A stretch of 64,000 nucleotides of DNA from Eriocheir sinensis. Its lineage: Eukaryota > Arthropoda > Malacostraca > Decapoda > Varunidae. Positions 21,850 through 62,582 of the stretch are shown piece after piece. The notes under the pieces are model-generated. The model saw only the letters and a program-made list of their open reading frames with translations. It searched no databases and was not told where the DNA came from. Location: the NCBI RefSeq assembly GCF_024679095.1, contig NC_066515.1, positions 22,169,717-22,233,716 of the forward strand. The letters run 5' to 3'. The number at the start of each line of letters is the position of its first letter. Within the stretch, counting starts at the first letter, position 1. The position numbers and the translations under genes are program-made.

Positions 21850-24265
21850 TCAGCCTGCCATGGCACACCCCGCCGGGCTGGGTCCCTGGTAGGTGGTGCA
21901 CACCACCCGCCGAAGGTGTCTCTCCGCGGCCACCTGCTGCGCCCACGTGAACCTCTGTGGGAAACTCTTATTAGTCCCTCGCGCGGCCTGTGTTCAGTGA
22001 CTTGCTAAAGAAAACCAAGCTAAAACAAGTCAATTGACACAAGAGGAAGTTCATTATTAGGATAATTTCAATTAAGAGGTCTTCTTACAACCCCTTGTAA
22101 GGTATTTCAAGACCTTACTTTAAAATATACAAATAGAAAGATGTTCATAGTCATCCCTTAAAGCACGGCGCCCTCCATCCCCCCCACCCCACACACACAG
22201 ACACTCACCCCGTTGATGGTTATCCAGGGTACGTAGGTGAGGGGGGGGTCGAGGCAGGCCTGCATCTCTCCCTCCTGCTGCTGCAGCCTCGCACCCTCCA
22301 AAGACGTCACACACCTATCCACATCTTCGTACACCACCCCGGTCTGGTTGGCACACTAAGAGATTGGGAGATTAAATTGATCGTTGCAGATTAATAACAT
22401 GTCTGAAAAGCTCATTAAAGGAGGAAGGAGGGGCTTGCCATACCAGCCACAGACTAACACAATCAAAGTTTTACAAAGCCACAAAAAAAAATTGAAGGAT
22501 TTTCTATGAAAAAAATCTGAGCCTCATTTTGCATGGCACATGAACGAATGCTTATAATCCTCTCTGGTACAGGGACATTAGAAGAGTCCTATTGGATTCA
22601 ATAATTCAATGATTTTTTTATTTCAGGCTGACAAGGTTGAAAATTAAATCGAATTGAGTAAATATACGCAAATTTTCAAGAAAATACGCAGTTGACACAT
22701 GACTTTATTGAAAGTTTAGGCATTATCAAAGGGGGACAATTATTTTCATACGCGTTTTTCCACCTCTAAGAATCAAACGATAACGGGGGAAACACTCACC
22801 GTCTCGCCGGCGCCCGGGGCCGCCCGCTGCTCCATGACGCATCGCGTGAAATTTAGGAAGATTGCATCCTCCTCTGAGAGTCTCTTAGCGCAGGACAGCA
22901 GCATGTTAGCGGCACACTCCAGCGGGCCGTGCTGGCAAATCATCTGCCCGTCTTGCAACATCTGTGAGAAACAAAACTAGATAGTGTTAATTAATCATGA
23001 CATAACTGATCTTGTTGTACCACCGTAGGGTAACCATCTGGAAACAGGTTAGGTCCTCCGAAATATATATTTTTTTAATACAACATACACGCTACGAACC
23101 ATGAACACCAGCATTCACAAACACTAGAAAAATGCTACGAACCATGAACACCAGCATTCACAAACACTAGAAAAATGTAGGCGCATACAATTATAGCACT
23201 CACATGCACATGTTGTACATCTGTATTAACTCCGATGGATAAGTTTTAATATGAACTTAAATTATTCTACAACACCCGGTACATGATGGTACGCATTTGA
23301 AGTAAATCCTTCCAAGTGTAAATGCGCTGACAAGGTTTGCGGTTTACTCACCCGCACCTTCCCGTACGGGTGTAGCTCCAGGGTGATGATGTCCGCCAGG
23401 TCCTCCATCACCGGGTGCACCTGGCTGCGGATGAACCTGAAGCTGTCTGGGCACAACGCCTCAAAGTACACGGACACGTTCACCCGCTCGGACGCCGGCA
23501 CGCCCGCTGGCCCATCATCCAGCGACTCCATCAGGGGCAGCGTTGTACTCACCTCCCCGGTGGCCGGCGTAGCCCCCCCGGTGGCCGGCGTAGCCCCCCC
23601 GGTGGCCGGCGTAGCCCCCCCGGTGGCCGGCGTAGCCCCCCCGGTGGCCGGCGTAGCCCCCCCGGTGGCCGGCGTAGCCCCCCCGGTGGCCGGCGTAGCC
23701 CCCCCGGTGGCCGGCGTAGCCCCCTCGGTGGCCGGCGTAGCCCCCTCGGTGGCCGGCGTAGCCCCCTCGGTGGCCGGCGTAGCCCCCTCGGTGGCCGGCG
23801 TAGCCCCCTCGGTGGCCGGCGTAGCCCCCTCGGTGGCCGGCGTAGCCCCCCGATCCTCAAGCAACGCAGCGTCATGCATTTCATCCGGCACCGCCGCGTC
23901 CTGCGTCACCAGAAGGAAAGGTTGAGATTAGCAAGCGAGGGAAGTGGTGGGAGGATTCGAGGGCGGGAGGAGAATATAAAAATTCATATTCTCAAACGCT
24001 TTCGCCTCTCAATTCTTTCCAGATGCAGATCAATAGCTCAACTGTGTTCCCAGGAGTTCTTTCACGTTCATGGTGCAGAAGCTTTGTCAAACTACCACCA
24101 CGATCATGAAACTACCCATGAAAATGTCCACAACTTGTAGGGAAGCCTTGTCAAAGTGTGTGCGAGTGGTTGTGTGGTGTGCGCGCGCGTGTGCGTCCTA
24201 AGACCGTAAAATAGAATACACAGAAAAGAGAAAGTAATGGAATACACAGAAAATGGAAAACACAG

Positions 24266-24357
<92 letters not shown>

Positions 24358-25543
24358 CAGGTGGCCAGTCTTATCACCTGTACGCCTGACGTAAACCAAC
24401 ATTCTTATTAACGACACCTATTCACGGCACACCTGACTCGCCCACGATGTCGCTCCACGGGGCCTTGTGATCATGAGGAGGAAAGCTACCATGAAAGAAA
24501 AACAAGTGTGAACACTGAGCCACGGGAAGGCGAAATAACAGTTTTCCTTTCACGTACGTTAATCATGACGTTGAGGATGTCTGCTGTATTTGCCGACGAT
24601 TTACCTGTTGGGAAGTGAAAATTACTATCCCTGGTCAAAAGCAAATAGACAAGACAGATGGTTGTTACGGGAGTCTGCTGTATTTGCCGATTATCTACCT
24701 GGTGAAGCGAAAATTACCCTAAATTATCACCGGGCACACAAGCAAATAGACAAGATAAACTGTTAAGACTTCCACAAATGCTCTAAACTTTTCTTTTTCT
24801 CCCACACTCGACCAGATCGCATCTAGTATTCGGCATCACTATTAGTCTTCCTTCTAGAGCATTAATTGGCTTATCTATCATGTATTAATATATGTACGTG
24901 CACTTGTATGATCAACTAAAATTTCACACTAACGAACACCGGCACGTCAGATTAAATTGTCTTCAAGCAGTCTACATCAAGGACAGTCAAAGACCAATGT
25001 AGTTTTAAACTCTACCTCTTAACATTTCAACACTAAATATAATCACGTGGCTTCAGACTGGGCTTAAGACTGGTTGATATGCACGTAGGTAGTCGGATAA
25101 TTTCATCTCCCAACTGAAGAACCTGTAGCTCGCCCATGGTTTCAGAATTGAAGTCAGAAGTGAAGAGATAATTATATAGGTGATCATTGGCTTGTTCAGA
25201 ATCCCTGTGACACCTCATTAATTGTAAATGCTAATCTTTCCATTCAGTAAATCAACCCTAAATATAATATTTGAATGGCTTGTAAGTGGGTCGTTGGGTA
25301 AGTATATAGGTGGTCAGGCAGTTCCGGTCATCAGCTCCCATATTATGTAATAACGCACTTTGGGCAGGTAGTGGACGACCTTTAAAGTTGGAATTCAATA
25401 AAAGTCTCCAGGACACTTGGTTAACCAGTGTTTCAGCGTCTTACCTGCTGATCGGCTTGGCTGGGAGGGGCGAGGCACAGCAGGAGTACCAGCAGGAGAG
25501 ACGATAGAGCACCAACATCACTAAAATTCAATAGTCGCCCCAT
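21850..25543 (-). CDS. GILT: GILT-type thiol reductase with Ala-Thr-Pro heptad expansion (complete, 5 exons)
   Basis: Gamma-interferon-inducible lysosomal thiol reductase family; members reduce disulfides of proteins in acidic compartments and take part in arthropod immunity. Minus-strand exons: 25445-25543, 23352-23900, 22800-22961, 22209-22355, 21850-21954, all phase 0, 353 aa against the usual 200-260. Residues 1 to about 30 are a signal peptide (hydrophobic [15 protein letters not shown]). Residues 52-148 are 14 heptads ATPAT(E/G)G. The GILT domain follows: [10 protein letters not shown] with active site C183-x-x-S186 (the CXXS form, common in invertebrates), then the signature CQHGPLEC..N....C from C225. 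The excess length is entirely the repeat plus a short linker. A TATATATT about 31 bases upstream of the ATG (25574-25581) suggests a very short leader. Confidence 0.94.
23091..23176. repeat. Perfect 43-bp tandem duplication
   Basis: Units 23091-23133 and 23134-23176 are identical, beginning GCTACGAACCATGAACACC. It lies in GILT intron 2 and looks like a recent slippage event or an assembly join. Confidence 0.95.
23556..23846 (-). repeat. Coding 21-bp minisatellite in GILT exon 2
   Basis: Fourteen 21-base units read as GGTGGCCGGCGTAGCCCCC plus CC or TC on the plus strand. In gene order six E-type units (GAG) are followed by eight G-type units (GGG), so one base change marks two contiguous blocks. 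All six frames are open across the array; only the minus frame that joins the signal peptide to the GILT domain is meaningful. Confidence 0.97.
24056..24165 (+). repeat. Dispersed repeat D, partial copy
   Basis: Shares the phrases TTCACG-TCATGGT-CAGAAG, ACTACCAC, GAAACTACCC and GAAGCCTTGTCAAA with the fuller copies at 52426-52612 and 63276-63462, in the same orientation. The class is unknown. Confidence 0.75.
24267..24356. repeat. (GA)n microsatellite
   Basis: About 90 bases of GA in GILT intron 1. Confidence 0.98.
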
Positions 25544-25573
25544 GGCTGTGATTTTCCCTGTGGTGGCAGCTCA

Positions 25574-25581
25574 ATATATAG
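25574..25581 (-). promoter_or_regulatory. Candidate TATA box of the GILT gene
   Basis: TATATATT on the minus strand, about 31 bases before the ATG at 25543. If used at ordinary spacing the cap site would fall within about 10 bases of the start codon, an unusually short 5' UTR. Confidence 0.4.
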
Positions 25582-25599
25582 TGATAGCTGGTACTGGTG

Positions 25600-26134
25600 A
25601 GGGTGTAGCCTATAGAGTAATCTACAGACTAATGGTCAGGGTGTGTTTCCCCACCGCTTCCTCGCCGCAGACTGACAGCAAGGCAGCGGGCTGTGAGGAG
25701 TAGTAACCTCCTCCCATATAGAGCCAAACACAATTTATGGGCTCGGTTGTAAGGCGCTGAAATGTGTTTGCGCATGGAGTGGTTGCAAAATAGTTTGGTC
25801 ATTTTTGTTTCTTTTAACTATTTCTCCTCTTCCATAATCACCTCATTGAAGTTGTCAAATAGAGTGATTAAGTCCAGTAGTTTGAAGGGTTTTGGTCGTT
25901 AATGATCCTTTTTGCCATTTATGATTATACATTGATGGGTTAAATTATTTCTTTCCCATTCTCAAGGTCACCAACCAGAGCACTGCGTGTCGACTCACCG
26001 GTTAGTCATTTTAACAACATGGAAAAGGATCTTATCTTATATCTATGGACGGAAATATTTAGCAAGGATTACGTGCAGACTATAGTGTTCGATCATGTTG
26101 TTTTCACATAAATCAATAAAACCTAGTAAAACGA

Positions 26135-26176
<42 letters not shown>

Positions 26177-28010
26177 CACACACACCAATGGAGCCTCGAA
26201 GCCACCCACATCCGTAAGATCCCTCGATAATTTCTTACCATTCTTTTAAACAAGTGCATTACAGTGGTTACAGCACTTTTATATATGGTTACTTTATTGG
26301 CGCCATTATCTGAAAGACCCCCTAGCTACATATTAACAGGCCTCAAACAAAACCCTTTACACTTCCCACCTTCACTGTCTTTTTTCACTTTTTTTTTTTT
26401 CATACGTTGAACCTATAACGCCGGTAGGCTTTCATTATGGGGCCCCTTGGTCGGCTCCAGCCCATTACTGACGCGGACAAGTGTTTTATAGAGGCACTAG
26501 TTTTACTTGGTTCATGCTGCCCGGAGCTCCAGTTGATGCTCTTGAACGGGTTGACGGGTGGTCACAGGACAGCGTGTGAGTTGTCCTCGACCACTGCAGC
26601 GATGACTTGAACAGGTCTTCCAGGACACCGCGCCCTCCCCGGTGTGTTATGTACTTTTTATTTCAACATTAAATTCCGCGTTTCATTTTCTTGGCCTCTC
26701 TTCTAACCCTTTCAAGTCTTGATATATAGTATGTATGACTTAACTATATTTTAATGAGAGTAAAGATACAGGCTCGATGATTTTTGCTGTAGGATGCAGA
26801 ATCATGAGGTTAATAGAGTCGTGTGCAGCATCGGTAAGGAAGCAGCGATAAATGATAGCAATGACAGCGGGGAGCCGCGGTGGCCCTGTGGCGGGGCTGC
26901 TGGTCAGGGGGCCGATGCATGGTTAACGCCTCTCAGCATCACTATCGATACCTCGGAGGGTTGTCACAGCATACACTGCCCTCTTCGTCCCCTTCACGCC
27001 GTGGGGTAGGCTATTAGAGTAAGCTACAGTTGAGGGCATACGCTATAGCTGCGCGTGGTATCAGTGCTCATCTCCGTCGCATTGCCCCTTGAGCCTGCGG
27101 GGGAGGAACCCGTCACTCCGGGGCACAGGGCCAGTGTGACATGCGGGCTGCCACAGTTCACCTTCCCATGGTTTTTACAGATATATCGACCATCCCGAAA
27201 AGGAGAACGAGCTTTACATTATTCCCCTTCCTCCAAAAGGGGGTAAAAGTGCTTAGGGTAGCAGTCATGTTCTGAATAGGAATTCACCTGTGGCATCAAT
27301 TTTGTTTTCTCATTTGGGTGCTGTAATTCTGTGCATTATTTCTGTCTTCTTGAAATAAAGGACACTGGAGTGAAAAGATAGCCTTGCCGAAACGGGAATA
27401 TATACTTTAGGCCCGCGGTCCCCGGGTAAACACCTGTGTGGCTGTGGCGCAGCACTGTGCGTGGTGAGTACCTGCTGCTGGGGATGCCTTACTGTGTCTT
27501 GATGGCTGTACAGGCTTGGGGAATGTCGTCACGGGAAGTACCAGAGGAAAGCTGCGGGGCGGCGTTCTGCGGTGGGCACGGGGCGGGGAGGCCGGGGCTG
27601 ATGACACGAGTGGGAGGCCTGAGCCGAGGTACAGGGGAGAGTGGAGGCAAAGGGAGGAGCGGTGACTCTTTAGCGTTCCTCCCCTGGCTGGCCCGCCCAT
27701 CCTCCACAGCATGACAAGGATACATAGGAAAAGTTGGGTGCTGCCACGCCAGCCCACACGTTGATGAATCATGCTTGAAGAGCTAGGTGTGAGGGGCCTG
27801 CCTAGACTTCATGTTATGCCTGTTATCGTTTGTATTGCTCTGCCAGCGCACCACGTATTTATAGATCGATAGATTGATAGACAAATTAAAGCTGCTAAGT
27901 CTTGACTTTTTCAGGAATGAAGTAAGGTGAGGGTCAGATTCCCATGCCTGGCCCACTCCGCCCGGTACTACAGGAGGAGATGAAACTGCCTGCACCACAT
28001 ATCTGATGAG
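25600..28010. other. Divergent intergenic region between GILT and ETAA1
   Basis: Contains a (CA)n tract at about 26138-26170, a partial family A SINE at 27022-27230 and a GC-rich stretch at 27400-27720 with a donor-like GTGAGTACC near 27461 that could belong to a 5' non-coding exon of the downstream plus-strand gene. No coding region is evident. Confidence 0.5.
27022..27230 (-). mobile_element. Family A SINE, truncated copy
   Basis: Matches the body of the 3024-3330 element (CATACGCTATA, TCAGTGCTCATCTCCGTC, CATTGCCCCTTGAGC, CCACAGTTCACCTTCCC) but lacks the tRNA-like head. Confidence 0.75.
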
Positions 28011-28108
28011 GAGTGGAGTCATTTCTTCCTAGTGCCAAGAGAAAAAAAACTTTCAGCTCTGGGAAGCACTTCACTAGCCTCCCACTACAGGCCTGGGAGC
28101 AGCTCAGC

Positions 28109-39560
<11,452 letters not shown>

Positions 39561-39583
39561 TACATTTGTGTGTGTGTGTGTGT

Positions 39584-39772
39584 ACTTTACCATGGCCTAA
39601 TCCCGAGCTGGACTCATCATCGCCAGCAAGTACCTTCTCTATTAGACCAAGCTCATTATGGTTGATCTCTGGGTACGGTTGGGACCTTCACCCACCACAT
39701 ACCACCACCCCCTTGCTCAAGGAGAGACACGTCACCTTGCCCACCCTAAGACGCAAAGCTGAGGGGTTCTTC
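39584..39772 (-). mobile_element. tRNA-derived SINE, family C, diverged copy
   Basis: Matches the element at 40862-41115 (CCATGGCCT-ATC-CGAG-TGGACTCAT, AGCA-GTACC, CCTCGCTCAAGG-like end) but lacks the tRNA-like head; it runs directly into LINE-derived sequence. Confidence 0.65.
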
Positions 39773-39779
39773 CGGGCAA

Positions 39780-40770
39780 GACTCCATGCAGGCCCCCTTC
39801 TCATCCTAAGTACCTCCTGGCAGGATCTACCGACTTGCTCAATCCATGAACTCTGTGGGCTTCCCCTTGTCCTCTTTCACTCAGGATTGTCTCTTACAGA
39901 AACAACCCATTGAGAAGGGTCAGCTCCTGGGTAGTGTTCCACATGCCCATACAGTCAGAGTTGGCACTGATGGATGATGCGGGTAATATATGTCACAGTC
40001 TCATGGAGTAATCGCCAGCTTGATGCAGTCATTTCAGTGATATCCCATGATTCTGTATAGACACTTATTACCAAGGGCATCAATCCACCTCTCCAAGTCA
40101 CTATTTAGTGTACAAGTCTCACAGCCATAGAGTAAGACAGGAAGCAAAAGTGACTTGAAGATCCAGATCATTGCCCTTTTACACACCATATACTCATGCT
40201 GAGCAAGTTCATAACACCGTGGGCCAAGCCAATCCACCATAAGTCTTCCAGGCAAAATTCACCATTGTTCTGAACTATGCTACCATGGTATGTGAAATTT
40301 TTCAAGATCTCAATGTCCTCACCACACGCATGAACAGACTACACCGTCTCATCGAGCAAGCCTCCAAATACCTGTACCTTGGTCTTGGCCCAGGAGACCT
40401 GAAGTCATAAGGGCTTTGCCTCCTCATACAGTGCCCTGAGAGCTATCACCAGAGCCTTTAGTGACTGCAAGGATTACTGCATCATCGGCAAAAACAAGGT
40501 CAGTGACCTGGTATTAGCAACACATGCTCCACAATGACTCTGGTCTGCAACTCTGCCTAGTACCCAGTCCATACAAGTACTGAAAAGCCATAGGGAAAGG
40601 ACACAACCCTGCCCCACTCCTGCATTCATGGGAAAGAAGCTGGATAAGTACCCCCACACTTCACAGCACTCTCAGTCCCAGAATACAGACCAGTCAGCAA
40701 ACCAATAGTCCTTGCAAGTATCCCACTGAGTCACAGGAGAAATCAGAGTGTCTCACGACCAATGGCTTTA
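39780..40770 (-). mobile_element. Decayed RTE-like LINE fragment
   Basis: Minus-strand translation shows reverse-transcriptase pieces in broken frames: GQGCVLSLWLFSTCMDWVLGR at 40480-40640 and the distal LLLPVLLYGCETCTL..LERWIDAL segment at 40035-40200. These are typical of the palm and thumb of non-LTR retrotransposons. Frames are interrupted and the endonuclease is absent, so this is a dead fragment. Confidence 0.8.
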
Positions 40771-40861
40771 AATAGATTAAATAGATAAGATTCATATGGT
40801 GATTTAAGTTAACTAATAAAATATATGGCTGCATACTGGTACAATAGGTGTGTGTGTGTAA

Positions 40862-41115
40862 TTCACCATGGCCTGATCACGAGTTGGACTCATAATCTCT
40901 AGCAGGTACCCTCCCGACATGAGCAAGTGCTCTTTTATAGTCAATCTATGGGTACTGCCAGGACCTCACACACGACACACCCCATCCCCCTCGCTCAAGG
41001 GTGGACAATAATGACCAAGTCAACGGAAAGAATCCGTCCTAAGCAGGCTCGAACTGCCGCCCTGTCAGGCTGTGAAGCCTGGCAGCACAGCGCTCTAACC
41101 GGTTGCACCAGTGTG
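40862..41115 (-). mobile_element. tRNA-derived SINE, family C
   Basis: On the minus strand the head reads TGGTGCAACCGGTTAGAGCG (A-box) and GGCAGTTCGAGCCTGC (B-box-like) at about 41045-41110, followed by the family body to 40862. (GT)n tracts sit at both ends (40850-40858 and 41110-41134). Confidence 0.75.
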
Positions 41116-41191
41116 TGTGTGTGTGTGTGTGTGTCAACTTTTAATGTCAAAACATTAAGCTTTGTTTTGAATCCAAGACTGATATAAATAA

Positions 41192-41197
41192 TTTATT
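41192..41197 (-). terminator. Candidate poly(A) signal of the zinc finger gene
   Basis: AATAAA on the minus strand (TTTATT), about 410 bases after the zinc finger stop codon at 41605. Confidence 0.4.
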
Positions 41198-41604
41198 TAT
41201 TTTGAAAGATTCATCCTTGTTTAAGGAAATAAATAAATAACCTTTTTATACGGAGCAATAGTAAAGTTTGTCAATATTGGTGCTTATGGTAGAGTGGACA
41301 TATGATGAGAATGAATGAGGACACTTTGTGAAAAGAGTATGTATATGAGGGCAAGATTAAGGGAGGGGGTGTTAGGGAGACCACCAGTGAAATGGATTAA
41401 TAGTGGATGAGTATTGGAGAGTGAGTTCGTAGATGAGGAAGTGTGCTGAGAGGGAGTGCCAGAAAGGGGGAAAGTGGAGACACTTTGGTCGTGGCCACAC
41501 CCTTGAGGGAGATTCCCGTGAGGGAGCACAGCATCTGATGAATGTAAATAGATAGAATAGTTAAGTTGTGATTCAGTCATTTGAATAACTGTGATATTAT
41601 TAAC

Positions 41605-52355
<10,751 letters not shown>

Positions 52356-52425
52356 GGCGAGGCGTGACACTTAGGGAGGGAGGCGCCGCGTCAACCTGGT
52401 GCGGATTCTCAGACGCTTCCACCTC

Positions 52426-52612
52426 CCACATCAACTATTTTCAAAGGCCAAAAAAGAGATTAATCGGGTTTCCTTGAGGGTTTTTTCACGCTCATGGTAC
52501 AGAAGAAGGGCCACACTACCACCAGGGTCATTAAACTACCCCTAGAAATGCCCACAACACCTACGAAAGCCTTGTCAAATAATGTGTACTTGGGCGCCGA
52601 GAGGTCTGCCAA
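52426..52612 (+). repeat. Dispersed repeat D, promoter-proximal copy
   Basis: Closely matches 63276-63462 in the same orientation over about 185 bases (CACATCAACTATTT, CATGGTACAGAAGAAGG, CTACCCCTAGAAATGCCC, CTACGAAAGCCTTGTCAAAT, CTTGGGCG). This copy starts about 70 bases upstream of the zinc finger start codon, so it may overlap the promoter or 5' UTR. Confidence 0.85.
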
Positions 52613-55100
52613 GTCTCGCCATTCCCTCCCTTAACTTTTCTCCCCTTCAGTGACCACTAGTGCAAGTTACCATGGACGGTTAAGTTCTCCACAAGTGTGT
52701 ATATCACCCTATTTTTTTTTCTATTGTCAGCCCATGGAGGTTGGCTATTGTTCACATGGTCATAATTTCCCCCTCCACGTTGGTCCAACTTGTTGCTTCT
52801 TGTGTTTCCATCGAGCACACGTTTATTTATCGTGGATTTTATCCATGAATGCATCACATTTATCACATTGAAAAAGTTAACGCAATGTACTAGAAATAAC
52901 GCTCCATAGGTAATAAGCTACCCATTATCTATTATTGGAGAGTGTTAATTAATTGTCATATCACAATTAAGTAGGCTAGCTATCACCTTTTTCACCACCG
53001 CTGTCACACTAATGCATAATCATATTACACCACCTTTTTATTAATATTAATAGCTTGACTCAGGTTTTGTTCTTGCTACATAGGTTTCTAGTTGACCGCA
53101 TACCCTATTTGAAAGGAAATCCATATAACATGAAAAAGTTCTTGGAACACGGAAACCAATATGGCACCCACATACTATATCTTGTTCAAGTTACACTGAG
53201 AGATTAGCCAAAACCCGAGACGCCGGATACCTATATATACACCTTCAAGCTCAGCTCCCTTTTTTTGCCTTTTATATGGTCGAGAGCTAGAAAGAATGAC
53301 CATCGTGTTATGAGGGAGTAAGAATAACTCACAGTGCAGGGTGTTACTTTGTCACATACGTCGTAATGCGACGTATGTAACGTAAACATTCATCAGTGGC
53401 GTGTGGTGACCCCTGGAGGTCGAGGGTGTGGTGTAGTGCAGCACACACACACACACACACACAGTATGGCGAGGCGAGGCCACCCTAGCCACCCCGGGTA
53501 TGGCAGGGGTAGATGCCCGCCTTCACGTCGAGGGGCGATGCAGCGGAATCATTTATTGTTGCAAGGTGTGGGACAGCCTATACCCGAACATTACACTTCA
53601 TGGCCCATATTTAACCATGTCGCCTTATGACTCATTTTTACAAGCCTGTGTCTGTAAACATCGCCTCTCTGTATTGTTTTTATGTTGTTGTTTTGGCTGG
53701 CTGGAGGGGCTGGCTAGGGCTGGAGGGTCTAGGAAGGGTCTGGAGGGGGTGGGGAGTGGACTCTACGTACGGCACTGGCTGACGCACCTCATGGAAAAGT
53801 TGTCGTACTTATCGGGGGCTTGGCTAATATCATGCCCACCATTTTATGCTTTGAACTATCTTTTGATTTTTTTGCTTATTGACTCCAAGTTATGACACAC
53901 ACTAGATACTTGAGTGTTCCAGGAAACAGGATACCAAACTGAAAATATAACAATAATGTGTAAAACTTTATTACCACATTTTGGCATGTCAATTTCCCTT
54001 TTCGTCACATTACAGAACCCATACCCAAGACATCCGACCACACGCATTACGCTTTATTCCACATACGCATTTGTGCACTACTCACAAGATAGTGCCCCAT
54101 GCCACAGGAATTACTGGACTCATGCCATTACAGTAAACACAACACACAAAAAAACTTAAATACAATTAAAAGTAAACCTATAAAAACAATCGACGATTCA
54201 TTCAGTGTAGCTTACATCGAGGAGGTAGACAACTGTGTATCAAACAATTATTTTAAAACCTTTCGATCTTGGCGGTCAGCATCTCACTTGATGAATTGTG
54301 ACAAACGGCAGGCAAACGAAATGTAGATCGTTCACCTGGAATTCCATCATGCCCACGAGTAGGTATGTAATGGCATTTCCCACCTCCACAACCACTCCAC
54401 TCCCCGCGCCCCGCCGCCGCCCGCCACCCACCACTGACTAGAACTAGAATGTGTCCCAGCCGCGGATAGCGACCCACAGCTCTGGAATGGGTATCATGCA
54501 AACTTCTTATATTTGGAGGAAAGCTAAGTACACTTAGTAGCACATACTAAAAGTTCATGTGCATAGGAGAATGAGATCAAAACGTTTCCTGAGTGCTGAG
54601 AATGTATGGGCGTTATTCTGTGCAGACAAAAAAAAAAAAAAGTGTTATGCAGCTGTTGTAACAACAGAACACTCATAGCGAGGAAGACAGTAGGAAACAA
54701 GGTAATTTCAGCCAGGAGGTCAGCAACAGGCATAGCTTGAAACTGTCACACGGTAAGGAGAGTAAATATGGCTATAAAACTACAAAAATAATATATAATG
54801 GTGGTAGAAATAAAGTTACGTATGTACATTTGAACTGTCATTATTGGGAGGAAAATAAAATAGAAAGAATAATAAAAAGAGCAAATACGAAAACTGTGGA
54901 CCAAATAAAAATCTGGACTTCAATAGAACACTGTACATTTGACCAATAAATAAATTTTGGAACGATCACCAAGTAAGTAAACTAAAAGAACCGCCGATTC
55001 GTCTATCAGACACACTCTCCATTTGGCACCAAAACACTGGCATTAAAAGGGAACGGGACTAGGAAGGGAACAGTAGAGTAACCACTGGAAACCTGACTCC
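52613..55100. other. Intergenic stretch, no gene recognised
   Basis: AT-rich sequence with a short (CA)n at 53442-53461 and a GC-rich patch at 53470-53780. None of the short ORFs has splice context or protein features. Confidence 0.5.
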
Positions 55101-55179
55101 CACTACCGGCTTCATTTACCCCGCTGCGACTCGTCACGAGACAAGACCGGTCACCAGGTCACGGCGTAAGAGATGGAAA

Positions 55180-55540
55180 CGCCGTGAAGAATACAGGTCC
55201 ATTTCTTTCAGCTTCCTCGTTTCAGTTCCTCCATCTGGATCGCCCTACGTCGGATCCTGCCCACGAGTTCTCGATCCCACAGGCACTCCCGATGGTCCAC
55301 AGGGGAGGGAGTGGCACTCTCGGTGACTGCGACCCGAATGCCTTAGGGAAGAAAAGACTTATCCGGGTGGAGCCACGGCACACCAGTGTCTCGCGCTGGT
55401 CATCTCGCTGTGAGAATGGAGAGGGTATCCATCATCATCATCATCATCTTCAGCTATTTCTTGTTCACTACAGAACAAAGGCGCTTCCTAACATTCTTCA
55501 CCGTTATGGCTGATGCTATTGTGCATGTCAAAGGAATAAC
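55180..55540 (+). repeat. Possible dispersed repeat with (ATC)n block
   Basis: The block TATCCATCATCATCATCATC followed by a TTCAGCTATTTC...TTCACTACAGAACAAAGGCG phrase resembles a repeat end common in arthropod genomes next to non-LTR elements. No second copy exists in this window to prove it. Confidence 0.35.
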
Positions 55541-55862
55541 TTCCAACAAGTAATTCAGTTCAGCTTTTTTTTTATAATGAACTTTATATATTAACTTTCT
55601 GGTAACTTTCTAAAGTAAATAATAACTGCCAAGAGATGAAAAAAAATATATATATCAGCACACACGACCAACGCTACACTGCCATTATGATACAGTACCG
55701 TGTATATAAACTGTTTAAGTATATGGATAACGAAGCAGTCTGTCTAACAAGTATACGTATGTAGAATATTATAGACATTAGAAAAGAGAGTAAAAAAACA
55801 AAGCTATTGACTGAGACAAGCATTTAACAACGCCTGTGCACCACAATACATCCATACCTGGT

Positions 55863-62349
<6,487 letters not shown>

Positions 62350-62535
62350 CTGGGGACACACAGGGATGAGCTACATGTAGACAGATGCGAATGAGCAGAT
62401 AGTCACAGAGATAGATAACAGGTGGATGTAGATAGACAGACAAATAACACCAGAGGGAATAAATTAAGAATAAAAGCAAGGCGTGAGCACACATAGCTGT
62501 AATAATGTCAAGCATAGCAGAGAAGGGGTTAAAGG

Positions 62536-62582
<47 letters not shown>

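Noticed and set aside
23415..24140. Plus-strand 241-aa and 180-aa ORFs over the GILT heptads
   Set aside because: Complement of a stop-free 21-bp repeat; no start, splice or domain support, whereas the minus frame forms a complete GILT gene.
40034..40659. Minus-strand ORFs as a host gene
   Set aside because: The peptides are broken reverse-transcriptase segments of a non-LTR element.
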